Below are positions 1-9,177 of a stretch of 60,245 bases of DNA, in pieces; position 1 is the stretch's first letter; the number at the start of each line of letters is the position of its first letter. The translations under genes and the position numbers were made by a program. Below the pieces are notes generated by a model. That model searched no databases. It was given only the letters and a program-made list of their open reading frames with translations, and was not told where the DNA came from. Where the stretch lies: assembly GCA_902782465.1 (NCBI GenBank), contig CACZNH010000018.1, forward strand, positions 1 through 60,245, read 5' to 3'. Source of the DNA: an uncultured Bacteroidales bacterium. GTDB lineage: Bacteria; Bacteroidota; Bacteroidia; Bacteroidales; Muribaculaceae.

Positions 1-391
1 GCGCTCACTTTACTGATGATTCTCGTAAAGAATCCCTGATAATCCTTGGCGTAGTTGCGCATGATGTTGAACTGGTCGGTGAACTGCGAGAAATTCGTTT
101 CCAGTCTCTTGCGCGCCTTGGCAAAAGGCTTGTGGAACGGCTTCCACTGCTTCTGGTTGTATCGGTATGGCACTTCAAGCTGAATGTTCGCACTCTCGAA
201 CAGATTGTATTGGATTTCTGCGCTGAGGTATGCCTTGTCACCGATAATCGTGCATGAGAAATAGTCCTGTCCGACATCATCCAGGTATTTGATGTCGTGG
301 ACACTGGCCTTGGTCATGTCATAGGAATGGATCCAAAGTAATACAGGGCTTGAGTGGCGCAGTATCCGAAGTCCGGGGCCTTCTCGGGGCA
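1..391 (-). pseudogene. IS982-family transposase remnant, C-terminal part, runs off the left edge
   Basis: Read on the minus strand, about 105 codons give an IS982-like DDE transposase C-terminus: a TKASVHDIKYL block, then GDKAYLSAEIQYNLF, then FTDQFNIMRNYAKDYQGF. Further upstream, in another frame at about 332-388, the residues PEKAPDFGYCATQALYYFG match the segment that in this family precedes a YKLHA-type block. The YKLHA region is missing and the two pieces are out of frame, so an internal deletion with frameshift has occurred; an in-frame TAA lies just before the second piece. No terminal inverted repeat could be found. The element is dead here, although its 3' end lies outside the window. 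Family assignment is from motif recognition only. Confidence 0.72.
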
Positions 392-582
392 ATATTAGGA
401 CCAGCTGCGCCCATCATCGATGAGCTATTATTCGCGAATGAATTATCATTCTTTCGTAAAATTCGTCTTATTCGGCTAATTCGCATTAAGAAAACCTTCA
501 GGGTCAACTGCTATACCATTCACAAAAATATGCCTGTAGAATAGGGCGACTTTTTGCAAAAAAATAAATTTTGCCAGTAGGT

Positions 583-657
583 AAAGATGGGCGGCACCTC
601 AACAATCCAAGAAAAACAAGTTTTTTCTTGGCGTTGTATTCGGCTTGCACTATCTTT
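583..657 (+). repeat. Structured intergenic element, copy 1 (at the nadE promoter)
   Basis: An outer stem AAAGAT (583-588) / ATCTTT (652-657) encloses the block GGCGGCACCTCA, an inner hairpin (CCAAGAAAAA at 607-616 with TTTTTCTTGG at 622-631, extended by ACAA/TTGT), and the block ATTCGGCTTGCAC. The same two blocks around unrelated but self-complementary stems recur near 18264, 36126 and 43715, and partly near 27893. In this copy the 3' outer arm contains the -7 box of the nadE promoter. Confidence 0.6.
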
Positions 658-658
658 G
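628..658 (+). promoter_or_regulatory. Bacteroidota-type promoter of nadE
   Basis: TTG at 628-630, a 20-nt spacer, then TATCTTTG at 651-658, matching the phylum consensus TTG-N19/20-TAnnTTTG. Predicted start is near 664, giving a leader of about 25 nt. The -33 element sits in the inner hairpin of the structured repeat at 583-657. Confidence 0.65.
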
Positions 659-690
659 CAGGTTAAACGAATTGAAAACGAATTAAGGAT

Positions 691-2676
691 ATGGCAAAGA
701 AGAAACAACAAGCGGTAACCGACTATGGCATGGTGCGCGTGGCAGCAGTTGTGCCTCAGGTCAATGTGGCCGACGTCGAGGGCAATGTGGCCCACATCAT
801 CGAGAGTGTGGACCAGGCTGTGAAAGCGGGTGCCGCCATCGTCGTGACCCCCGAATTGTGCATCACGGGCTACACCTGTGCCGACCTGTTCGGCAACGAA
901 CTGTTGCTGGACGCCGCCGAGCAGGCGCTGCTCACCCTGTGCGACCACTATAAGGACACGCCGGTGATGGCAGTGGTGGGCGCACCCCTGCGCTGCAGCG
1001 GCCACCTGTTCAACTGTGCCGTGGTCATCAACGGTGGAGAGATGTGGGTTGTGCCCAAGACCTATATCCCCAACTATAAGGAATTCTACGAGAAACGCTG
1101 GTTCACCACGAGCAACATCACCGCGATTGCCGGCAAGAGCAGCATCATGGTTGGCGGCGCTGAAGTACCCTTCGGCACCCACCAGATCTTTGACGCGGGC
1201 CGCGCTCGCGTGGCAGTGGAAATCTGCGAGGACCTGTGGGTTCCCGCAACGCCCAGCAGCATTGCGGCCATCAACGGTGCCAACGTGATTGTGAACCTGT
1301 CGGCCAGCAACGAGCTCATCGGCAAGCACACCTACCTGATGGACCTCATCAAGCATCAGAGCGCCCACTGCATCGCGGCCTACGTTTATGCCTCGTGCGG
1401 CTACGGCGAATCGACGACCGACCTCGTCTTTGGCGGCAATGCCGTCATTGCCGAGAACGGCAAGATGCTCGCCGAGGGGGTACGTTTCTCCACGCATCCC
1501 CAGATGTCCGTTGCCGACATCGACATCGCTGCCCTGGAGAACGAGCGGCGCGTGAACGGCAGCTTTGCCGACAGCATGGTGCAGTTCGGCACACCGTTTG
1601 AGCACTACACGATGACGGTGGCCGGTCCCCTCGACTATGAGCGCGAGCAGCTGCTGCGCCCCGTTAAGCGCCTGCCCTTTGTCCCCGAAGGGGATGAACG
1701 GCTGACGGCACGTTGCGAGGAAATCATCGCCATCCAGACTAGCGGACTGATGCGCCGCCTGGACTTCACGGGCATCAAGACCATCGTCGTGGGCGTGTCG
1801 GGCGGCCTGGATTCGACCCTGGCACTGCTGGTTGCTGTGCGAGCCTTTGACCGCATGGGCCGCGAGCGCAAGGACATCCATGCCATCACCATGCCGGGCT
1901 TCGGCACCACCGACCGCACCTATACCAACGCCTGTGCGATGGTCAAGTCGCTGGGCGTCACACTGCACGAGGTCAGCATTGCCGCTGCCGTGACCCAGCA
2001 CTTCAAGGACATCGGCCACGATGCCAGCAACCACGACGTGACCTACGAGAACAGCCAGGCCCGCGAGCGCACACAAATCCTGATGGACTTCTCCAACAAG
2101 GTGAACGGCCTCGTGCTGGGCACCGGCGACCTGTCGGAACTGGCACTGGGATGGGCGACCTATAACGGCGACCACATGTCGATGTACAACGTCAACGTGA
2201 GCATCCCCAAGACGCTGGTGCGCCATCTGGTGCGCTGGTTCGCCTCGGCGCTCAACGACGGCACCCGCAAGGGCAAAGCCATCCGCGCCACCCTGCTCGA
2301 CGTGCTCGACACCCCCATCAGCCCCGAGCTGACGCCCGCGGCCAAGGACGGCACCATCCTGCAGGTTACCGAGGACATCGTGGGACCCTATGAGTTGCAC
2401 GACTTCTTCCTGTTCAACATGCTGCGCTACGGCTTCACGCCCGCCAAGCTCTACCTGCTGGCGCGCAAGGCATTCAAGGGAGAATATGATAATGAGACCA
2501 TCAAGAAGTGGCTGCGCACCTTCGTCAAGCGCTTCTTCGCTCAGCAGTTCAAGCGTTCTTGCCTGCCCGACGGTCCCAAGGTGGGTAGCGTCTCGCTCTC
2601 GCCGCGCGGCGACTGGCGCATGCCCAGCGACGCCTCGTCACGCCTGTGGTTGGCCCAATGCGATTCATTGAAATAA
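691..2676 (+). CDS. nadE: Glutamine-dependent NAD(+) synthetase
   Basis: The enzyme makes NAD+ from deamido-NAD+, ATP and glutamine in the cytoplasm, the last step of NAD synthesis. Residues 15-300 form a nitrilase-type glutaminase domain with the catalytic triad visible: E55 in [10 protein letters not shown]123 in PKTYIPNY and C179 in EICEDLW. Residues about 330-661 form the synthetase domain with the ATP-pyrophosphatase loop SGGLDS at 370-375. Length (661 aa) is normal for the two-domain type, which can use glutamine. The start follows a good promoter by about 30 nt. It is followed after 148 nt by tamB, which has its own -7 box, so it is probably monocistronic. Confidence 0.95.
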   Translation: MAKKKQQAVTDYGMVRVAAVVPQVNVADVEGNVAHIIESVDQAVKAGAAIVVTPELCITGYTCADLFGNELLLDAAEQALLTLCDHYKDTPVMAVVGAPLRCSGHLFNCAVVINGGEMWVVPKTYIPNYKEFYEKRWFTTSNITAIAGKSSIMVGGAEVPFGTHQIFDAGRARVAVEICEDLWVPATPSSIAAINGANVIVNLSASNELIGKHTYLMDLIKHQSAHCIAAYVYASCGYGESTTDLVFGGNAVIAENGKMLAEGVRFSTHPQMSVADIDIAALENERRVNGSFADSMVQFGTPFEHYTMTVAGPLDYEREQLLRPVKRLPFVPEGDERLTARCEEIIAIQTSGLMRRLDFTGIKTIVVGVSGGLDSTLALLVAVRAFDRMGRERKDIHAITMPGFGTTDRTYTNACAMVKSLGVTLHEVSIAAAVTQHFKDIGHDASNHDVTYENSQARERTQILMDFSNKVNGLVLGTGDLSELALGWATYNGDHMSMYNVNVSIPKTLVRHLVRWFASALNDGTRKGKAIRATLLDVLDTPISPELTPAAKDGTILQVTEDIVGPYELHDFFLFNMLRYGFTPAKLYLLARKAFKGEYDNETIKKWLRTFVKRFFAQQFKRSCLPDGPKVGSVSLSPRGDWRMPSDASSRLWLAQCDSLK

Positions 2677-2767
2677 CGGCTAACGCCGTGGAGAACGTTT
2701 AATGGACAAAGAATGTAGATGCCTCATTAATCATTATCCTTTATCCATTATGCACGGCGCAAGCCGT

Positions 2768-2797
2768 TTAAAAAAACTGAATTTGGCACTAGATTTG
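2768..2797 (+). promoter_or_regulatory. Probable promoter of tamB
   Basis: TAGATTTG at 2790-2797 is a good -7 box, but 19 nt upstream there is TTTA instead of TTTG, so the -33 match is weak. The context GCACTAGATTTGCAG resembles the extended -7 region at nadE, the UvrA-like gene and the 43.7-kb gene. Confidence 0.4.
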
Positions 2798-2824
2798 CAG
2801 CAATAGCGGGAAATTGACACGGGA

Positions 2825-5800
2825 ATGAACTTTACCAGGGGAACATACAACGTGTTGCGCAGTGTGGTTGTGACCATACTGGCGTCGCTTGTTGGGCTGT
2901 TTGCGTTGGCCTATCTGCTCTTGCTGCTGCCACCCGTTCAAGACAAGTTGCGCCACGAGGGCGAAAAAGCCCTCGGCGAGTACCTGAATACAACGGTCAG
3001 CATCGGTTCGGTATCCATTACACCGTTCAACCAGTTGGAAGCGGGCGACGTGCTGGTTAATGACCAGCAAGGGGATTCCCTGCTCACCATCGGCAAACTG
3101 GGAGCAGGCATCAGCCTCAAGGAACTGATTACCAATAACCGCATTGTCATCACTTATGGTGAAATCATCGGTCTCGACGGTCATGTCACGCGTCCCGACA
3201 AGGACTGCCCCACCAACATGCAATTCATCATCGACGCGTTCAAGCCCAAGGACGACAAGCCGCCCAAACCGTTTGACGTGCAGGTGAAAACAGTCGTGGT
3301 GCGCGGCTCGTCACTCACCTATGACGTGCTCGACCAACCTCGCAAACCGGGACGCTTTGACCCCAACCACCTGGCGGTACACAACCTGCGTGCCGACCTC
3401 ACCCTGCCGCAGCTCAAGAACAATGACTTTGACATCCGCATCAAGCGCTTGTCGTTTGACGAGGGGTCCGGCCTGACGCTCAAACGCCTGACCGCCGATG
3501 TCCACGTCACAGACAATGCTCTGGATGTAAAAGGCCTTAACCTGAAGCTTCCCAACAGCGACATCCGCCTGGATGACATTCGTCTGAACTATTCCTCGCT
3601 CAAGAACCTTGGGAAGGAACTGTCAGATATGCCCCTGCGTGTGAGCACACCGGGCAGCACTATCACCCCTGCCGACCTGGCCCCGTTAGTGCCCCAACTC
3701 AAGAAATTTGACGAGCCCCTGCACATCGCTACGACCGTGGAGCGCGACGGTGACCGCATCAGTTTTCCCGCCCTCAGGTTACGTTCCAACGACGGTACGC
3801 TGGCACTCGAAACTCGAGGTGCGCTTACCATGCCGGCAATGGGCGGCAGTTACAAGTCACTGGACCTGGAACATCTGAACCTCACCGCCAGCGCCGGACA
3901 ACTGTCTAACATCACCAAACTCATCCCGTCCATGCCCGCCAAGACGCGAGACCTTATCACACGCTGTGGTGAACTGCGTGTTAACGGTGCGTTGCACAGC
4001 ATCAACAATCACGTGAAGTTTGACGGACTCATCGGCACGTCGCTTGGCGATGCCCAGCTCGACGGTGCACTGGCGCAGTTGCCTGGTGGAGCACACTTTG
4101 ACGGGCACGTCAAGACCGACGGACTGCAACTGGGCACCTTGCTCGGCAAGAAAGACCTGCTGGGACAGGTCGCTGTCGATGCCCAAATCGATGCCACCGT
4201 TCAGGGCAACGACGTGTCAGGCCACCTGCAGGGCAACATCCCGTTTGTGGATTTCAAGGAAATGCGTTACCACAACATCACTGCCAACATCGACAAGAAA
4301 GGCAATGACATCAAGGGCGAGATGGCCATGAATGACCCCGCAGGCAGTGTAAACATCGACGGATATGCCTTCTTTAACGGCCCCAACTCCACCTACGACC
4401 TGAACATCGTCACCCGCGACCTGAATTTGGCACACATGGGTCTGACCAACAAATATCCTGACCACCGCCTGTCGACAAACGTCACGGCGTCGTTCTGGGG
4501 CAACTCGCTGGATAACGCTACAGGCTATGTGCAGTTTGACGACGTGAATTTCACTGACAACAACGGCAAGGGGTTGCGCATCAACAGTCTGCAGCTGAGT
4601 GCCGACGATAACGACGGAGAGAAGCTCTTCAGCGTCTCCAGCGACCACTTGAACGGATACATCGAGGGGCAATACAGCTTCAAGACCATTGTTCCCACCA
4701 TCAAGCACGTGCTTTCCCGTGCCTTCCCTCAGTACTTCGGCGACTACGATTCCTATACCCACGCTGGAGATCCCACACAGGTCAATTTTGACTTTGTCAT
4801 CAACCCCGATGACGAGCTCAACGCGACCCTCAAACTGCCGGTGAGCCTGATTTACCGCACGACACTCAAGGGAAGCCTTAACGAGGAGGACAACTCGTTT
4901 AATCTGGCCCTGGATGCCCCCTACATCCTGCAGGGCAACAAAATCATCGAGGGAACACGCCTCAATGCCGAGCTCGACAGCCTCAGCGGCATGGTCATGC
5001 TCAACATGCAGTCGCTCTATCCCATGAAGAACGGCAAAATGGCACTGAACATCGACGCCAGCGGACAAAACAACATGCTGGATGCCAACATTGGATGGCG
5101 CGTGAATCGTGAAGCTGATTTCCACGGCAATTTCAACCTGAATGCCCTGCTCGACCGTGGCAACGACGGCAAATTCAAGGCCGACGTTGACATCATGCCG
5201 TCGCAGATGGTGTTCAACGACACCGTCTGGACGATAGAGAAGGGACGCGTTACCGTCGATGATGACATCATCACCGTCAACAACCTGACGGGCGGACACG
5301 ACAACCAGTTCATCAGTGTCAACGGCAAGGTTTCGCATGACCCGGACGATGAACTGTGTCTGGAATTGAGCGACATCAATCTCGACTACGTGTTCGGCAC
5401 GCTTGCCATCGACCATGTGGACTTTGGTGGCAGGGCCACCACCAAGGTGTATGCCAGCGACCTGCTCTCTGACGCACCGCGCCTGCACTCCCCCAGCCTG
5501 TTCATTAAGGACATCACCTATAACGGTGCCCTCATGGGCGACCTGGACATCGCGCTCAACTTTGACAACGAGACCCAGGGCATCATGGTCAACGGGGACA
5601 TCGTGCAGCGCAACGGGCGCACCAGCACCCTCGACGGCGGCATCTATGTGAGGGACGACTCGCTCGATATCAAGTTTAACACCGACCATGCCAACGTGGC
5701 ATTCCTGAAACCCTATATGGCGGCATTCACGGGCGACGTGCAGGGAGAAATGTCGGGCGAGGCCACCCTGTTCGGCAACTTCCACACCATCAACCTCAAG

Positions 5801-7441
5801 GGCGACCTGATGGTGGACACGCTGCGCTTCCTTGTGGACTATGTCAACTGCTACTACACCGCCTCTAACGCACCCATTCACATCATTCCCGACTACATCG
5901 CGATTGACAACATCCCGATACATGACCGTGACGGCCACGAGGCGAAGTTCAACGGTTGGCTCAAGCATGACGCTTTCCACCGCCCGGAATTCAACTTTGC
6001 CATCACCGGGGCGCATGATTTCCTCGCCTATGACACCAACCCCAGCATCAACCCCTACTGGTACGGCACCATCTACGGCAACGGGGCATGCTTTGTTGAA
6101 GGCGGGCCCGGCATGGTTGAAGTCAAGGTAAACATGACCTCTGCCCCGCGCAGCAAGTTCACCTTTGTCATGAGTGATGACCAAAAGGCCGACAACTACA
6201 CCTTTATCACCTTCAGGGACAGGGATAAGGCCAATGCTCCCGAAGTCAAAGAGCAGCCCGACACTATCGACCTGATTCTGAGCCAACTGCAGCAGAAGGT
6301 GAACCAGGAGGAGATGTCCGAGCCCAGTGCCTACTTCATCGACCTTCAAGGCGACATCACGCCCGACCTGGCGCTCACAGTGATCATGGACCCCGTGGGC
6401 GGCGACCGCATCAAGGCTACAGGTTACGGCCACATGCGCATGACCTATAACAACAACGGGGAACTGGAAACCTACGGCAAGTACACCCTTGACAAGGGAA
6501 CCTATAACTTCACCCTGCAGGATGTGATTATCAAGGATTTCACCATCCGTGACGGCAGCAGCATCAGTTTCCAGGGCGACCCCTATGCCGCAACGCTCGA
6601 CCTGGAAGCCCTCTACTCGCTCAATGCCAACATTCGTGATTTGGACGAGTCGTTCGGGGATGACCCCGACCTGAACCGCACCAGTGTGCCTGTCCATGCC
6701 CTGTTGAAGGCCAAAGGCATCATCAGTCAGCCCGACATCTCGTTTGACCTCGAATTCCCATCACTCACTACCGAGGCCGACCGCAAAATCAAGAGCATCA
6801 TCAGCACCGACGAGATGATGAACCGACAAATCATCTACCTGCTGGCACTCAACCGATTCTATACGCCCGAATACATGGGCAAGACAAGCAACCAGAACGA
6901 GTTCCTCACCTCGGTGGCCTCATCGACCATTGCAGGACAGTTGAGTAATATCCTGGGCAAGATGACCGACAACCTGAGCATCGCGCCCAACGTGCGCACC
7001 GACCGCGGTGACTTCAGCGACGTCGAGGTGGATGTGGCGCTCTCCAGCCAACTACTCAACAACAGGCTGCTGCTCAACGGCAACTTCGGCTACCGCGACA
7101 ACACCTACAACACCAGCAACACCAACTTCATCGGTGACTTTGATCTGGAATACCTGCTCAACAGCAAGGGAACCTTCCGCCTCAAGGCCTACAACCACTT
7201 CAACGACCAGAACTACTACCTGCGCAATGCCCTCACCACCCAGGGCGTAGGCATCGTGTGGAAACATGACTTCGACAAGCCCAAGGCCAAGAAACGTCAA
7301 CCCGAGCTGACCACGCCTGCCCGCGACAGCATTCCCACGCGGGTACCCACTCCGGCATCACCTGGCGACAGCAGCGTGCGTCAACCCGTCAACATGATAA
7401 CCTTCAGGTCCTCAGGACACAATCAGCCCGATACACACTAA
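2825..7441 (+). CDS. tamB: TamB-like translocation/assembly module (DUF490), AsmA-related bridge protein
   Basis: A 1538-residue protein with one N-terminal membrane anchor (about residues 10-38) followed by very long beta-rich sequence and a typical TamB C-terminal domain (about 1200-1480, including the region DLALTVIMDPVGGDRIKATG). TamB-like proteins span the periplasm as hydrophobic-groove bridges, used for outer-membrane protein assembly and, in AsmA-type relatives, lipid transport. Length is typical for Bacteroidota TamB. The stop overlaps the next start by one base (TAATG), so translation of the DUF4421 protein is probably coupled. The usual partner TamA is not adjacent in this window. 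Confidence 0.9.
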   Translation: MNFTRGTYNVLRSVVVTILASLVGLFALAYLLLLLPPVQDKLRHEGEKALGEYLNTTVSIGSVSITPFNQLEAGDVLVNDQQGDSLLTIGKLGAGISLKELITNNRIVITYGEIIGLDGHVTRPDKDCPTNMQFIIDAFKPKDDKPPKPFDVQVKTVVVRGSSLTYDVLDQPRKPGRFDPNHLAVHNLRADLTLPQLKNNDFDIRIKRLSFDEGSGLTLKRLTADVHVTDNALDVKGLNLKLPNSDIRLDDIRLNYSSLKNLGKELSDMPLRVSTPGSTITPADLAPLVPQLKKFDEPLHIATTVERDGDRISFPALRLRSNDGTLALETRGALTMPAMGGSYKSLDLEHLNLTASAGQLSNITKLIPSMPAKTRDLITRCGELRVNGALHSINNHVKFDGLIGTSLGDAQLDGALAQLPGGAHFDGHVKTDGLQLGTLLGKKDLLGQVAVDAQIDATVQGNDVSGHLQGNIPFVDFKEMRYHNITANIDKKGNDIKGEMAMNDPAGSVNIDGYAFFNGPNSTYDLNIVTRDLNLAHMGLTNKYPDHRLSTNVTASFWGNSLDNATGYVQFDDVNFTDNNGKGLRINSLQLSADDNDGEKLFSVSSDHLNGYIEGQYSFKTIVPTIKHVLSRAFPQYFGDYDSYTHAGDPTQVNFDFVINPDDELNATLKLPVSLIYRTTLKGSLNEEDNSFNLALDAPYILQGNKIIEGTRLNAELDSLSGMVMLNMQSLYPMKNGKMALNIDASGQNNMLDANIGWRVNREADFHGNFNLNALLDRGNDGKFKADVDIMPSQMVFNDTVWTIEKGRVTVDDDIITVNNLTGGHDNQFISVNGKVSHDPDDELCLELSDINLDYVFGTLAIDHVDFGGRATTKVYASDLLSDAPRLHSPSLFIKDITYNGALMGDLDIALNFDNETQGIMVNGDIVQRNGRTSTLDGGIYVRDDSLDIKFNTDHANVAFLKPYMAAFTGDVQGEMSGEATLFGNFHTINLKGDLMVDTLRFLVDYVNCYYTASNAPIHIIPDYIAIDNIPIHDRDGHEAKFNGWLKHDAFHRPEFNFAITGAHDFLAYDTNPSINPYWYGTIYGNGACFVEGGPGMVEVKVNMTSAPRSKFTFVMSDDQKADNYTFITFRDRDKANAPEVKEQPDTIDLILSQLQQKVNQEEMSEPSAYFIDLQGDITPDLALTVIMDPVGGDRIKATGYGHMRMTYNNNGELETYGKYTLDKGTYNFTLQDVIIKDFTIRDGSSISFQGDPYAATLDLEALYSLNANIRDLDESFGDDPDLNRTSVPVHALLKAKGIISQPDISFDLEFPSLTTEADRKIKSIISTDEMMNRQIIYLLALNRFYTPEYMGKTSNQNEFLTSVASSTIAGQLSNILGKMTDNLSIAPNVRTDRGDFSDVEVDVALSSQLLNNRLLLNGNFGYRDNTYNTSNTNFIGDFDLEYLLNSKGTFRLKAYNHFNDQNYYLRNALTTQGVGIVWKHDFDKPKAKKRQPELTTPARDSIPTRVPTPASPGDSSVRQPVNMITFRSSGHNQPDTH

Positions 7442-8667
7442 TGATGAAGCGCTGGGTCATATCTTGGTTGATGATGCTGACGGCATGCCTGGCATGGTGC
7501 TCAACGACGCAGTGGCAACCGGGCAACGAGACCGACACCGCTACAGTAATCTGCCAAGACAGTATTGACCTGAAGATAAAGGACATCGGGGCTGGGCTGG
7601 ACAACGCCCAGGCGAGGCTGAATGCCATGCAGGCAAGGGTGGACAGCCTGGAAGAGGTCAGGACACGATGGGAAAAACTCATGTTGCGACACGGCTGGAG
7701 CATCAACGACACGACCATCATCTATCCGCCGGTCATCGATTTCGGCGTCAAGACCTACCGCTGGCTCAACCATGCCCTCAATTACTACGACAGCACCTAT
7801 GTCGTCAACCCGGGACGGGGCAAGAAGAGGTTCAAGGTCATGCTCAAGAACAGCAACTGGCTGGACTTCTACTCGGGTCATCTGGGCAAGTGGGAAACCC
7901 CCATACAACTCAACAGTGACGTGACGTCACTGTTCGGTTTCCACATCAGCGGCATGGGACTCAGTTTCACCTATATGCTCAACGCACGAGACCTGCTGGA
8001 GGGACGATTCATCCACAACCGCAGGCTGCAGTTCTCGTTCACCACATCACGCATCTTTATCGAGGGCTACTACCGCAAGAATGACCAGAGTTCGGTACAC
8101 ATCCACCGGCTCGGGAAATGGATAGGTTCAGAGCTGTTCTACGGACTCAAACGAGAGGGGTACGGGCTCGATGCCTACTACATCTTCAACCACACCCATT
8201 ACTCCCAAGCCGCTGCCTACTGCTTCTCCAAGTACCAGAAGCGGAGCGCCGGCTCGCTGATGGCAGGCATCTACCTGAGCCACCAGGATGTGGTGATGAA
8301 CCTGAACCTGCTGGACAGTGCACTGATACCTTTTCTGCCCGACGATGTGACCGACTACCGTTTCCGTTACCGCGACTTCGGAGCCATGATTGGCTATGGC
8401 TACAGTTGGGTCTTCCACCATGGTTGGCTCTTCAACGTCACCGCTGTCCCCAGCGTTGGTTACCGCCACAGTTTCCCCAACTCCATCGAGGGGAAAAAAA
8501 CGCTGCTGTCCACCAACCTCAACGGACGCATAGCGCTGGTGCGCACGGCAGGCAACTTCTTCTACGCTCTAACCTTCAGCCACGAGGGGCACTGGTACAC
8601 CAGCGTCAACCACAGCTTCTACAACAGCTACAACAACCTCGACATCACCGCAGGCTTCCGATTCTAG
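7441..8667 (+). CDS. DUF4421-type outer-membrane beta-barrel protein
   Basis: 408 residues: N-terminal signal peptide or lipoprotein-like segment (MMKRWVISWLMMLTACLAWC), a short coiled segment (about 45-75), then alternating aromatic/hydrophobic strands to a C-terminal phenylalanine (DITAGFRF), as expected for an outer-membrane barrel. It resembles the Bacteroidota family DUF4421, which has no established function. It overlaps the tamB stop by one base, so the pair is one transcription and probably translation unit; the context suggests a role with TamB in the outer membrane, which is inference. A second ATG three bases downstream could also be used. Confidence 0.75.
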   Translation: MMKRWVISWLMMLTACLAWCSTTQWQPGNETDTATVICQDSIDLKIKDIGAGLDNAQARLNAMQARVDSLEEVRTRWEKLMLRHGWSINDTTIIYPPVIDFGVKTYRWLNHALNYYDSTYVVNPGRGKKRFKVMLKNSNWLDFYSGHLGKWETPIQLNSDVTSLFGFHISGMGLSFTYMLNARDLLEGRFIHNRRLQFSFTTSRIFIEGYYRKNDQSSVHIHRLGKWIGSELFYGLKREGYGLDAYYIFNHTHYSQAAAYCFSKYQKRSAGSLMAGIYLSHQDVVMNLNLLDSALIPFLPDDVTDYRFRYRDFGAMIGYGYSWVFHHGWLFNVTAVPSVGYRHSFPNSIEGKKTLLSTNLNGRIALVRTAGNFFYALTFSHEGHWYTSVNHSFYNSYNNLDITAGFRF

Positions 8668-8824
8668 CGTGTTTTCATAACCCACCTTGACGAGGACCGC
8701 TCGCTCAGTATCACCGATTGAAACACACCGATGGATTACATGTCCACCATTCGGCAAACATTCCGGAATCAGGGCATTTCACAAAAAAATCACCATTAGT
8801 TGGTAAATATTCATACATTTTTGC

Positions 8825-8854
8825 TTGCCATGTCCCCAAAAAATAGTATTTTTG
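8825..8854 (+). promoter_or_regulatory. Promoter of the 2-oxoacid:ferredoxin oxidoreductase operon
   Basis: TTG at 8825-8827, a 19-nt spacer and TATTTTTG at 8847-8854. The leader to the ferredoxin start at 8913 would be about 52 nt. Confidence 0.6.
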
Positions 8855-8912
8855 TGGGTAGTTAAACGAACATTCAGATTAATAACCTTTTAAACTTTAA
8901 ACTATTTCTTTT

Positions 8913-9143
8913 ATGGCAAAAATTCATGGAGCCGTAGTAGTGAATACGGAACGATGCAAGGGATGCCGCCTGTGTGTTGTGGCATGCCCATGCAATGTAC
9001 TGAACCTCAAAGAGAAAGAGGTGAATGACCGCGGATATCATTTCGCTTACATGGAGCAACCTGAAGCTTGTATCGGTTGCCAGAGTTGTGCACTCGTTTG
9101 CCCCGATGCCTGCATCGAGGTTTATCGCGTGACAGAGAATTAA
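8913..9143 (+). CDS. korD: 2-oxoacid:ferredoxin oxidoreductase delta subunit, 2x[4Fe-4S] ferredoxin
   Basis: 76-residue bacterial-type ferredoxin with two full CxxCxxCxxxC(P) motifs, C15/C18/C21/C25 and C53/C56/C59/C63, each binding a [4Fe-4S] cluster. It moves electrons from the thiamine centre of the alpha/beta subunits to soluble ferredoxin. It is the first gene of a four-gene operon in the usual Bacteroidales order (delta, alpha, beta, gamma). Whether the complex prefers 2-oxoglutarate (Kor) or branched-chain 2-oxoacids (Vor) cannot be decided from this subunit. Confidence 0.88.
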   Translation: MAKIHGAVVVNTERCKGCRLCVVACPCNVLNLKEKEVNDRGYHFAYMEQPEACIGCQSCALVCPDACIEVYRVTEN

Positions 9144-9177
9144 CAGAGACTAACCATTTAAATTACTGTCGAACAAT

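Noticed and set aside
520-2400. Long open frame antisense to nadE (626 codons)
   Set aside because: It is the mirror of a G+C-rich, strongly coding plus-strand gene; its residues are low-complexity His/Gly/Ala/Val with no domain, and nadE motifs are complete.
2699-2749. Inverted repeat TAATGGA.AAAG / CTTT.TCCATTA between nadE and tamB
   Set aside because: Interrupted, A+T-rich and without a U-run; two tiny ACGGC/GCCGT hairpins nearby are also too weak to call terminators.
4217-6697. Very long antisense frame inside tamB (826 codons)
   Set aside because: Shadow of tamB codon bias; no signal peptide, motif or promoter, and it would require both strands to be conserved as protein.
7052-7300. 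Antisense ORF at the end of tamB
   Set aside because: Repetitive Val/Glu/Ala composition typical of an antisense shadow.
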